Part shown: in pieces, positions 30,660 through 40,940 of the stretch | Position numbering within the stretch: the first letter of the stretch is position 1 | Layout: every line of letters starts with the position of its first letter | NCBI RefSeq assembly: GCF_027942865.1 | Contig: NC_134525.1 | Span: 22,257,657 to 22,321,656 of the forward strand | From: Odontesthes bonariensis | Lineage: Eukaryota > Chordata > Actinopteri > Atheriniformes > Atherinopsidae | DNA length: 64,000 bases | Direction of reading: 5' to 3' | The notes under the pieces: generated by a model | What the model was told of the DNA's origin: nothing | The model's database searches: none | What the model saw: the letters and a program-made list of their open reading frames with translations, nothing else | Position numbers and translations under genes: made by a program

Positions 30660-33600
30660 ATCTAGTCTAGATGTTGCACATCTTTAATATTCTTAGCGGG
30701 ATTAAAATGATTTTTTTACATCTTTTCCGGCTTTAAAAATAAAAAAGGAGAAGGAAAAAAAGAAAGAAAATGAGCTTGAAGCCAAATTTTGACAAGACTG
30801 ACAAACCCCTGCCTGACATGCAGGTGCTTTTTGTTGCCAACAAAGAGTTTTTAAGGTCTTGGGATATTTTTTGTCCATTCCTCCAGAAAACAACTTCTTG
30901 TTCTTTGAGTTTTTGCATTCACTGCTCTTTTGATGTCAGCCCACAGAATTTCTAGTAATGTTTAAGTTGGGGCCTGTGAGGCCCATAGAAGAACCTTCAG
31001 CTTGCACCTCTTGAGACAGTCTACTGTGGATTTTAAGGTGTCTTTAGAATCTGTACACCATCCTCTTTTTGTCTTCAGCTTTTTTTTTTTTGGTTTGTTT
31101 TTTACAGAGGAATGTTTGCTTCCAGAATTTGCTTGTAATTATTTAAATCCAATGATACCTTTTCCAAAAATTTAGAAGATGGCCCCGAAGCACCTCTTGC
31201 GGTTACTTATTGAAGAGGTGTCCTTTTAATGAAATTATTCACTCTTCTTTCTCTAAATGTACCTTTACTCAATCTGGCCAAAAAAAAGTCATTTCAAACT
31301 TAATTAAGAGAAAAATTCTACAATTCATCTGGCTTACTTGTATGCCCATTCAAAGACTTCTGCTTTTGGATTTTGTGGTAAGGATGCAGGAAATATCTGT
31401 GTCTGATGGTTCTTACATAAAAGGTGATGTTTGTCCAGGTGCTGCTGCACAATAAATATGACCTAAAGTGTTCCAGGACTCCAGAGTCTGCCAAATCCTC
31501 CTGAAGGTTTCGCCATTAAATGGGCAATTTGATTTGTCTTTCTAACAGTCCCGAGAGGAGCTCTCAGAAAGTTTAGATTTTTCAGGACTCAACTTGACCT
31601 CCATAGTTCCTGTTATCTGTCTTTCCTTATTCTCCTGGCAAACGGAAGAAACGGCTTTCTGCAAATTGTTTTCATCTTCTTCCAGCCTTCTCTTGCTTTG
31701 TGGACCTCAAATATTTAAATTTTTAGTGTGCTTGGCAGCTTTTAGAGGATCCCCTGCCCACTATTTGACTGAAGTCTTTGAATTTTGCATCACCCTGGCT
31801 TTCCCAACACTTTTCTCTAACTTTCTGACCAGTAAGAAGCCATAGTCCCGGCAACCTTATTAAGGTCAGGACTGTAAGTAATTTGAGAGGTGCCCTTCAA
31901 TTAGGCTGGATCTAAGAGGTGCACCAATACATGTTATTGTCCTCATAGCCCCACTGTTAGAGTGGCTAAAAATAAGAGAGGAGATTCATAGCTACTGATA
32001 CTGACATTGTCATTAAACAACTCTGGGATCTTCTCATTACAGAATAGTTTTACTGTATGAATACAGCAAATTCCGAGCTCCTTCGGTGTCTCTGAACTCG
32101 CCATATCATGAGGAATCTGAAATGTTCTCGTGTTAGCTAGTGGCCTTTAGTCAGCGGATGACTAAAGCCATGCCAGTGTTGACTTTGAGTAAGAAATACC
32201 ATGGTTAATTCTGAAGGTCATGCTTCTCAGGCGCTCGCAGCAGAAGTGAATACTCTGCCAAACGCAGACAGATTTCATAAACATCCTGCCAACATGCATT
32301 GAGGCTCACTTTTATCTTCCAACTTCCACATCCAATCCTGTTTACCTGCACCGAGTGTCTTTGAGCTAAATGTCTGCACAAATGCACATTTGTAACTGAC
32401 TTTCTCCACACTAACGTAGGCTTTATCAGTGTTCATATGTGTGCGTGCACTCTCAAAAACTCAACAAACTCCCATTCGGAGATGATTACAGAGCGGTATC
32501 ATATGTCACACACACACCCTGAGGCTGCGCTCCTGTGGACCATCACACCACTCTGGTGTTTGAGGTGCCTCCTTCATGGTTTCCATCTCAGCAGACAACA
32601 AGATTTATGTTGCTTTTGATACAACAATACATAACTCTACATCCACAACTCGGGCAGCTGCACTGTTATAATTTTTATTGTGCATTTATAGAGATACCTC
32701 AGTTCTGGATTTTTCACTTCTGCCTGCTTGGAGCGCTCCAAATATATGCATCATAATTTGTTAGCAAGATATTCTTAACATGAACAGTATGTGCATTTGA
32801 ATTTATATGGGAAAGCCAATAATGGGACAGAAAGCACATGCATAATATCACTCGTTCCATTGGTCATCACATGTATCTGTGCTGTCTAACTCCAGGGGTG
32901 CAAGAAGCTGTGGTCATCTGCCTGAACAAACAGACCAGAGAGGCAGCTGACCAAAGCCTGTGTGTGAGCTCCCGCCGGCCCCCGCCACTCCTCCAGGACT
33001 GCGAAACTCAGCTCTGCCCTCCCAGGTACGCCGAAACCCACATACAGACCTCTTCATCCCAATTATTATCATTTGAACATAGTTTAAAATGTTTTGTGCA
33101 TGAACATTAAATGAACCGTGATGGATGCAGTAAAACGAGGATGAAACTAGTTTTTTGGGAAAGTTTTTGGCTGCATTTGGGAAGAAAATATTAATTAAAA
33201 ACTTAATTAAACCAGGCTGTTCTCTTTCGTAGTCTGCCAACAGTGTATCCATAGATGTTTATGTACCATTTTGTAGATCTTTGATGCATTCCGGTTGGAA
33301 CCCCAGTGTGCACATCACCTGTGAGCACAGACAGCGCGTGGCTCCTCGCTGTGTTGCGCTCCAACGCCGGCCCCAGCTCTGTGCACAATTCCAGGAGGAT
33401 TTCCCTAAAAACTCAGTCGGCATCATGTGCCAGCAAATCTTCTGTCTATAGTGAACACACGCTCTCTTCGAATTGCACAATTTGCAAAGTCTTCTAATAC
33501 TGCCAAAGCAGCCATTGTTTTCAATGGTGTGCATTGCGCCACTTTGCGCATGCTTTTATATCCACTCGTGTAATTGCAGACCCATGGGTGCGTTATAACG

Positions 33601-33750
33601 GTGTTGACGTAAATCCGTGGTTTGTTGAAGTACACAAAGTAGTGGATTAAATGTTTTAGGTCTCTAAAAAGGCACGTTGCCTGTACGAGACGACAAGTTG
33701 ACATAATGGGGGGCGGCACAAGACAAACCTGCCCTAGAAGGGGATAGTAA
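30660..33750. other. About 3 kb without a supported gene
   Basis: Between 30770 and 31000 the minus strand reads like a much-decayed Tc1-type transposase end (LWADIKRAV...LEEWTK) with many stops. I do not call it firmly. From 31900 to 33750 I see no repeat signature, conserved ORF or RNA gene. It may be low-copy intergenic DNA. Confidence 0.35.
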
Positions 33751-33757
33751 ATATATT

Positions 33758-33835
33758 CACGATTCAAGATAGTTTTATTTGTCACATACACAGTACAACG
33801 TGCAGTGAAATTCTTCCTTGTCCTGCTACCAATAA
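33758..33835 (+). repeat. Fish interspersed repeat (LINE/SINE tail)
   Basis: ATTCAAGATAGTTTTATTTGTCACATACACAGTAC followed by GTGCAGTGAAATTCTTCCTTG is a phrase widely dispersed in fish genomes. It ends in CAATAAAAAG. It is only a fragment, and the family is not determined. Confidence 0.5.
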
Positions 33836-33916
33836 AAAGATAATTAAAATAAAAATGTATATTGTATATTGAAATTTTATATTAATATATTAATATTTTG
33901 AATATTAAATGTATAT

Positions 33917-34432
33917 ATGGAACAATACTGTGATAACAGTGTTATGTGTTCGGACAAATGGGAAAAGAAATATGGTTTCAAGAGCAAGTATATAGAAGCC
34001 GATTGTCAGGCGCTGGTGGACAAACTGTCAGTGGAGCAATTAAGAGAGGAAAGCAGAGAGAGAAAAAGAGTTGCAGCTTCAAATGGCAATAGTGATTCCC
34101 ATCATGCTATGCGAATGTCACAAGTTACAATATTTACGTAGAAGTCACAGAGAGTTAAAAACATCTTAACACCCGATGCATGAGTTAACGTGGAAGATTT
34201 CATAAACAAGCACAGGCAGCTCTGTAATTCATACAGACTGAACGGCTCAGAAATGGAAGTCATCTTTAGGAGGTGTCTGACCTATGACTGGGATCGGGTC
34301 AGAGGCAAATTTACAGGGTTAGCTGCTGGTGACCAGGCCCTACTGCCCCATACTGACAATACGCAACAGAGAGATGTGGTGTATGGCTGCACAAGGGACA
34401 TATTTATCAAATCAAATCAAATTTATCTGTAG
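33917..34432 (+). pseudogene. Possible gag-like remnant 5' of the env-bearing retrovirus
   Basis: Two broken frames (33917-34141 and about 34190-34432) encode charged sequence such as INKHRQLCNSYRLNG and VIFRRCLTYDWDRVRGKF. This vaguely recalls retroviral matrix/capsid. The position on the same strand upstream of env fits that reading, but I do not recognise it securely. Confidence 0.3.
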
Positions 34433-34480
34433 CACCTTTCATGTACGAAACAATTCAAAGTGCTTTACATAAAATAAAAG
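34410..34480 (+). repeat. Fish interspersed repeat fragment
   Basis: CAAATTTATCTGTAGCACCTTTCATG...CAAAGTGCTTTACATAAAATAAA is the common fish TTTATATAGCACCTTTCA/AAAGTGCTTTACA phrase. The 34480-35050 stretch that follows has no gene. Confidence 0.5.
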
Positions 34481-35053
34481 AGAGTGTAAGAAGCTTTAAA
34501 AATACATAAAGAGAAACAAATAAAATAATGTAAATGAATTGAAAAACAAGCAACAGTCCAGATAAGTTCAAAGATATCGTATAGATTTCATGCATAGACA
34601 CATGAGAAAAGAAATGTTTTTAGACCAGTATTTAAAAAAATAATCAAAACAGGGGTAATGGAAAAGTCACCAGAGGCCTCCAGTCAGAAAAGCAGATTCT
34701 GAGAACTGGAGAATGATACAAGTTCTTAGAGCTGTGAATCAAGCAGTGGAAAGCACAGCACCTAACTAAGGACAAAATGATGACATCTTTTCAAATGGTC
34801 TCGATATCAAAAATAGTAAACCAATCCTTCCACGCAATTTATATGAAACAGCTGCAATTTTGAGCCATGGGCCTTGGCATGTCTCAACAGGAGGGATGGT
34901 TAATATGATACAGAAGCACTTTTATGCATTTGGATTTAATTCAAAGATTTTTTGCAGAGCATGTCTTATTTGTTGTTTGCTGACAATGAGTAGTGGTGGA
35001 AATCTGGCTACAAAGGGCAGTGTGATACAAAGCTCACACTAGGTCTCATACCA

Positions 35054-35862
35054 GTGAAGAAAACAACTGATCCACACTCATTTAGAATGGCAGGAAAACT
35101 CTGTCTGGTGGTCACAGGACTGTTTTTAGGTGTATCCCTAAGGCTGTGGACATGGTCAGGAGCAGGAGGGCTGCATCGATCACGACGATGGACATACCAT
35201 ACCAGACATGACTGGATTCCTGAGGACCCTAAACACCCAATAGACACTAACATGTGGTACTCTTATGCGCAAGTGTTAACTCGCACTTACAACAGAAGCA
35301 ATTGTTATGTGCGTTCAGTTATCACTCAGCTCAGCAAGCTGCATTGTATGGGAAACAAATTAACAAAACTCAAAGTAAATGTTTGGCGAGCTTTGCTGGC
35401 GTGGGTTATCAACATACAAGTATCAAAATTGATGATTGTCTCCCACGCAGTGTGACTACGAAATGGGATGTGTGACACTATGTTCTGGATAAATTACAAC
35501 TACACCATCAAAGGGGAACTAAGACCACAGGAAGTGTTTATGAATTTAACTGGAAAACATGCCATGTGTTATTGTCAAGAGAATGGTTCAGTCCTAGGCA
35601 GTCTTAATATGACTGCTGACTGTGATCAAACGATGGTCAGTGGAGAAGGGGCTCCAGTAAAAATAAATGCAAATTCAAACGGCACTTATTTGGTGCAAGG
35701 TGGATGGTGGTTGTGTGGACGAGATGCATATCTGATGCTGCCAGCCAATAGGACGGGCGTGTGCGCGCCCATATTCGTGACGGATCATACAATTATAATT
35801 GTAATACCACAGCCCTTTTACAGACAGCCGTTCCACTTCCTATTCGCCCCATTATAAAAAAA
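35054..35862 (+). pseudogene. Retroviral env surface subunit, broken (ERV-2)
   Basis: A signal peptide-like start (MAGKLCLVVTGLFLGVS, 35087) leads into a Trp-rich ectodomain. The frame moves at least twice (about 35330 and 35465) before GGWWLCGRDAYLMLPANRTG, a hallmark C-terminal surface-subunit motif. There are several N-glycosylation sequons. A further shift near 35800 precedes the point where foreign DNA interrupts the gene. It is not functional. Confidence 0.75.
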
Positions 35863-35885
35863 TTGGCTGCAGTTCAGTTGATTTT

Positions 35886-36568
35886 CTCTGGGGGCGCTGG
35901 CGAGCGAGTGCAGAATGACCATTTTCCATAGGGCTGGCGCTAATAACTCAAAAAATGTCCCCGCTAGCGACTGAAACCGGAAAATATTACTGTGATTTCT
36001 GACAGAGGGATGTGGATTTATATCGAAAGTACAATAACCTGGGAGTTATATCTTTCTGTTTTCTTACAGGTCTGGCATTTGCGAGTCAGTCTCCGCTAGC
36101 ATTTTGCTAACGGAATCTGAAGAACGCACGGCAGATTACGACCGGCTGCTTTACGGCACTCGTCCACTGTGCCAGAGTGCTAACCTGGTGCTGCTAAAAA
36201 CAACCAAAGCTAAACCAGAGGCTAGTCAGAGAGTATGTAAAAGGGATGTGCTGAAATCTGTAACTATTTGAGCTAACACCTCTCTGCTAGCTCAGCACTA
36301 GGACTGACCATGCCGTAAAGTGATGCCACATGCGTGACGTCACTCGTGAGGCAATACTGACAATAAATGTGTATTTTAAAAAGATCTAGTGAGTCTAAAA
36401 AATCAAACCAAGTGTCGTTTGAAAGGATAATTTATCCTTCCTTTAGGAAAATGAAAATGAAAAAATATAAAAAATTCTATCCAAAGCAATGGCTGGATCT
36501 AAGGTGGATTTCATAGTACCACCATAGAGTTCGGCGTGCTCTGCACTGCTTCGTTGGCGCCCCTAGAG
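35886..36568. mobile_element. MITE inside the env remnant
   Basis: The ends are inverted over about 30 bp: CTCTGGGGGCGCTGGCGA on the left and CTCTAGGGGCGCCAACGA on the complement of the right. Both are followed by a shared AGTGCAGA. The interior is non-coding. No target duplication was settled, so the superfamily is unknown. Confidence 0.6.
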
Positions 36569-36599
36569 TGCAGTACCACCCGGAAATACCCGCCAGTTT

Positions 36600-37960
36600 T
36601 CCCTCTCCTCATAATAGAGACTCTCTGGTAATACCCTGTAAAATATGTGTGTGGTACCCTGTGTAACGGGTGGAGATACTGTGTCAGAGACCCTGTGGAG
36701 CCCCGGAACTACAATTCCCAGAATGCTTTGCCCCTGAACTTCAGTTTCCAGACTGCTTTGCAGCCTTGCTGTCCATTCACAGCCCGGCAATGAATGAGTG
36801 ACAGCTTATATTAGGGGGCGGGCCCTTCTGCTGAGAAGAAATGTTTGTTGATGCTGCAGCCAAGCACTCCGAGAGACAGAGACCGAGAAATGTTTGTTCT
36901 GCTGCTGGTACCGACTGTGCTGGTTGCCTGAGACTGAGCATTTGGGGAGTTGTTTTACTCGTCTCTGCTGGTTCTACGGAGGACTCTGGTCGTGGTGTCT
37001 CCGGTGCGGCGCCCCAAGGAGCTTCTTCTTCACCAGAGCTAGGCGATTAGCTCGTGGCTTCATCCAGCATCAGCCGACGCATCTCAGCTGTTTCCGGGAG
37101 GTTCAGGACGCTATCGCGCCGGTGTTGGGCTCTAAGAACGGCGTCTCCTTTTCGGCAGAAGGCATTTCCTCCTTTCCAGAGCAGGGGCCAGGCTCGTGTC
37201 TGCAGCGGACGGGGAACCGGTGCATCCAGCCCGCATCTTATCGGTTGCGAGGGAATACTCCGGTGCCCTCCCTCCCTCCAAGTGCTCGTATTGGCGGGTG
37301 GCTGACGTCACTGCTGGGGATCCCCTCCAGAGCGACAAGTCGAATCACTACCCCCCAACTGCTCCTCCCCGGGGACCTCAGGGTATGTTTTAAAGGTTAT
37401 CTCCTCCTCCGGCTAGCAGTGGGTCACTGACTGGCCCAGAACTCTTTTTCTCCTTTTTGGTACCAGGGCTACCCCAGACTCTCTGATTAGAGATTGTTTT
37501 GTTTTGTTTGTTTGCTATTGGGGACCAGTTGTCCTTTCATGGGTATACTGTAACTGTTGTAAATACTCTGTTGTTTCCTCTCTTTCTTGTTTTTCTTTTC
37601 CTTTTCTACCTTTGTTGCACCACAGAAAAATAAATACGTTAAACGTATACATTGCTGGGTTGCTCATTCTATGGCCTAGGTAGGCATGGTTGAGAAAGGC
37701 TGCCTGGGACATTGACACTCACACACACACATGTAGGTTAGCCCTGCATGCACCTCCAACCTCATTGGATAATATATTTTGGGATCTGAGGCGTACGCAT
37801 GCACTAGCTCTAGGGAAGTGTAGTATGTCCCCAGTGGAGGCACTGCATCGTTTGTTGTAGAGTAGACTGGTTAATTTTTTTTATCATTATATCCCTGTTA
37901 CATGTTTGCAGCAAATTCCTAGTTATTGAACACTGTTCACTAACAATGGCAATAAAAACA
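36600..37960 (+). mobile_element. LTR-like insertion inside the env remnant
   Basis: A GC-rich promoter-like half includes ACTACAATTCCCAGAATGC at 36708-36726 and a TATATTAG near 36808. A T-rich half follows with AATAAA at 37629-37634. This promoter-then-polyadenylation order over about 1 kb fits a solo LTR. A TGTAACGGGTGG start near 36662 is possible. The right limit is unclear; CAATAAAAACAAATTCTGATTCTGATT near 37950 looks like a separate repeat tail. Confidence 0.4.
36708..36726 (+). promoter_or_regulatory. ZNF143/THAP11-type promoter motif
   Basis: ACTACAATTCCCAGAATGC agrees with the long composite site I know as the ZNF143 (SBS) motif found at vertebrate promoters. A weaker second copy, AACTTCAGTTTCCAGACTGC, follows at about 36737. 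The lengths make chance unlikely but binding is untested. Confidence 0.6.
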
Positions 37961-38179
37961 AATTCTGATTCTGATTATGTCAGGACTCTCAGCATTAAAG
38001 GCGCCACCTACTTGTTTGCACCAGAGGGTCGGCCAGCTCCCCATCCACTGCTGAGGACTCAGAATCTGTTTGTTGCGCCAAAACCGTGTTTAAGTGTAAA
38101 CCTTTACTTAGTGATAGCCATAGGCGTCTTATTAAGCTAGGCCACTCGTAAGAAGAGTGACATAATCAATGCAATTCCA

Positions 38180-38745
38180 GGTCAACTAACGATGGGTGCG
38201 AGAAGAAAAAGAGATATTCCCGAGTTCAAACCACATGATGCAGTCTGGGGCTCAGATGTCTCTGAACACAAACATTGGTCAACGGGCAACAAAGTCTTGC
38301 TTTCTGTCTTTCCCTGGCTGGGAGTGGGCAAGAATGTGCTCCGTTTGGAAACCATAGACTATAGACTTGGAGCTTTCATCAATCTTACATCAATAGTGCA
38401 TGAAGGTCAAAACAGAGAAATAAATGCTTTGCGGACAATGGTTCTTCAGAACAGAATGGCTTTAGATCTTCTAACTGCAGCTTCTGGTGGCGTTTGCGTG
38501 AGGATAAATACTTCATGTTGTACCTACATTCCGGATGCAATCGGAACTAATGTATCCGTAGCTATGCAAGGCCTACGTAACCTTCAAAAGGCCATAGGTC
38601 AAGACAATAAGGCTCAAGGTCTCAACTTGATGTCCTGGCTGACTTCAGGACCATGGTGGCACATCCTAATGCGAATTGCAATACCTATTCTCTGTCATGC
38701 TTCTGCTTTGCCTATTTACAATGTGCATTATTCCTTGTCTTAAAT
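38180..38745 (+). pseudogene. Retroviral env transmembrane subunit (ERV-2)
   Basis: The frame opens just upstream of a furin-type RRKRD site. It continues with a hydrophobic VFPWLGVGKN stretch and a heptad region (INALRTMVLQNRMALDLL). Next is the CX6CC motif (GVCVRINTSCC) that covalently links subunits in gamma-type envelopes. The membrane anchor region is short (WWHILMRIAIPILCHASA) and the frame ends at 38743. The surface subunit is separated from this part by about 2.3 kb of inserted DNA, so no envelope can be made. Confidence 0.82.
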
Positions 38746-38917
38746 CAATGATTAACAATATGATGGCAGGGCTGTTTTCTAACTATGTCTTACTTGTCCA
38801 ACATGACCCGGAGGAGCTCGGGAAGGATGCTACAGTCTAAGTGACACCAATACTGAAAACACATTATGTGAATGGTACTAGGTTGATGTTGACTCATGGT
38901 AACTAAAAATGAAAAAC

Positions 38918-39363
38918 AGGAGGGAAATGTTGGAAAACTGTATGTAGATTTTCATTTTGAGTAAGCAACATTTTACAGACAGACATGTAGTGTGTGAACT
39001 TTGCTTAGTGTGATAAAGTAATTCAAGGGAACTGTGAGAAACAGGGTACTCTGGTCTTCCCATGGAGGAGAATGTGCAACAACTCAACACGTGAGGAACT
39101 AGATGTCCCAGTGAAACATTTGTTGCATCTTGCTCACAAGATTGTTTTTCGTATGCTGATTGTAACTAAGCTGTGTAATAAAAAGAACTACCCGGGGAAA
39201 GTCGGGTGGAGTCGTTTGAGCACGGGTGAAGGAGTAAGTTCTGTCACTCCGTCCGGCTCCCCTTGCAAGTAAAAATACAATCTTGTGCACTCTGTGTTTT
39301 GTTGATCACTGGGATTGTCTTGAGTGAACTGTGTTCCAGCTGGGTTAACTTTTAGACCCAACA
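38918..39363 (+). repeat. ERV-2 polypurine tract and 3' LTR
   Basis: AGGAGGGAAA (38918-38927) immediately precedes TGTTGGAAAAC. The LTR (38928-39363, 436 bp) ends GACCCAACA, giving TGTTGG...CCAACA inverted termini. AATAAA is near 39177-39182. The sequence differs from the ERV-1 LTR, so this is another family. No matching 5' LTR is in the window. Confidence 0.78.
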
Positions 39364-39513
39364 GTAACACATAACTTTGCCTCAGTTACTAAGTTATTAC
39401 TGCTATCGCGCTAATGTTATGGTCCTTTTCCTTTTCTCACGTCCATAGCCTCATCCCATACTGTCAATCGCGTTATCATTTTCTTATATATTTCGCAAAA
39501 AAACTGTAACTTT

Positions 39514-40438
39514 GTGAAGAATTCAGTAGTTAGTCATGAACATTTTTGGTGTATTGAACTTGCGTGTATTGTTATGGTCATGTTGATTGTCATGGCGGCG
39601 GAGAGTAGAGGTGCCGCTGGTGGCGTGAAAATTTGCACAAAACTGGAGATTTATACAACTCTTAATGGGAAAACAATTGTGCAGGATGAACTTTTAAACT
39701 TCTTGGTAACAAAAATGAAAACCATGACTCATGATGACATGAGATTGCTGTTCGAACTCTGCCCAAGTTCTCAGCGAAATGTGTCAGACAAAGGGGCAAG
39801 CAAAGATGTCAGCAATGTTAAAAGCTGCTTGAAGTTGTTAAACGAGTTTGGTGAAAATATTCCCCATTTTGTATCTCACTACCTCGACGAACTACCGCCA
39901 GTGACTTTCGGTAGCCTGGACGTATCATGTTTTCTTGGTAGAATTGAACACCTCACTGTGGAGATCAGTGTAATGAAGCAGGCTATGTCGATGCAGACAA
40001 GTGCCTGTGAGGATCTTCATAAGGTAACAATGGATATAGGACAACGTCTGTGTGCAGTTGAAAAGCTGGACTCGAATGGAGTGACTTCGGCTCAGCCGAC
40101 TCCCTGCAGGAGTGGGGAGAACCAAGCCCGCAACTCAGACGTCTCAGAACCTGAATTCTGCTACCCTGCTACCTGGCAAGACTGTGAAAGCAGCTGAGGC
40201 CGCGACCAGCGAGAATGGCATCGTAATGTCTCCCAACTATGCCCGAGTTCTGAAGGAGGGCCGACAAAAGCATCCTTCTGGAAAACATAGGGCTGCTTTG
40301 CCGTCTAAACCCAGACCGAACTCTTGGCGAGAGAAGAAGACAGCGGGGATTAATGGGACCTCTGCTGGAGGTAACATACAGGCAATAACGACAAAGTCGG
40401 TGTTTTTTCCTCCTCGCTTTCCACTTGACTTGGAACCA
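39514..40438 (+). pseudogene. LINE 5' end with ORF1
   Basis: The frame from 39514 has GKTIVQDELLNFLVTKMKTM, then ENIPHFVSHYLDELPPVTFG, a pattern I know from ORF1-like proteins of fish and invertebrate LINEs with apurinic endonuclease. It changes frame near 40170-40190 into LPGKTVKAAEAATSENG and MSPNYARVLKEG. The copy is truncated at about 40439 by a foldback MITE. It could belong to the same family as the fragment at 27125-28935, which carries the ORF1 end. Confidence 0.55.
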
Positions 40439-40936
40439 GACAGGCACAAACTATGCTGTTTATAATTTATTAATTACTCTACACTAGCACTGATAACGTG
40501 GAGGTGCGTCGCTTACTTAAAAAAATCCGGGTTATTGTAATTTTGATTTTTTTTTTTTTTTTTTTTTTGTCGCAAAGTGGGTGTTACTGACTTCCTCGTG
40601 GTGCTACTGCCACAGACAGCCCACAGACCTGCTGCCTATTTATTCATTCGGCTAAAATTCAAAATTAGTAACCCAGATTTTTTTAAGTAAGTGACGCACC
40701 TCCACGTTATCAGTGCTAGTGTAGAGTAATTAATAAATTATAAACAGCATAGTTTGTGCCTGTATAAGCTTGCCCATAGGAAACCGTTTCATGGCCGAAA
40801 ATCTCAAGAGAGCAGCCAGACGCCTCTCGAATATCTTCGGAACAGCTCCAAATTACCAACAACAAGCAGGGGTGAGTAGAACATCATGTTATAATGTGAA
40901 ATCAAGGGCCCAATGTAAAAAAAACGGTCTTATCCT
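40439..40936. mobile_element. Palindromic foldback MITE (copy 2, left arm truncated)
   Basis: The right arm (40669-40936) is full length and ends at TTAA (40937-40940). The left arm starts only at ACAGGCACAAACTATG, so about 170 bp are missing. The loop is in the opposite orientation to copy 1 and has gained a poly-T tract (about 40549-40568). The LINE ORF1 sequence abuts the truncated side. Confidence 0.82.
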
Positions 40937-40940
40937 TTAA

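Noticed and set aside
30770..31870. Possible Tc1-type transposase remnant
   Set aside because: A few phrases resemble a Tc1 C-terminus, but stops and the lack of inverted ends prevent a firm call.
34190..34432. Candidate host gene fragment
   Set aside because: There are no splice signals or domain. It is more easily read as a decayed retroviral piece and is listed as such at low confidence.
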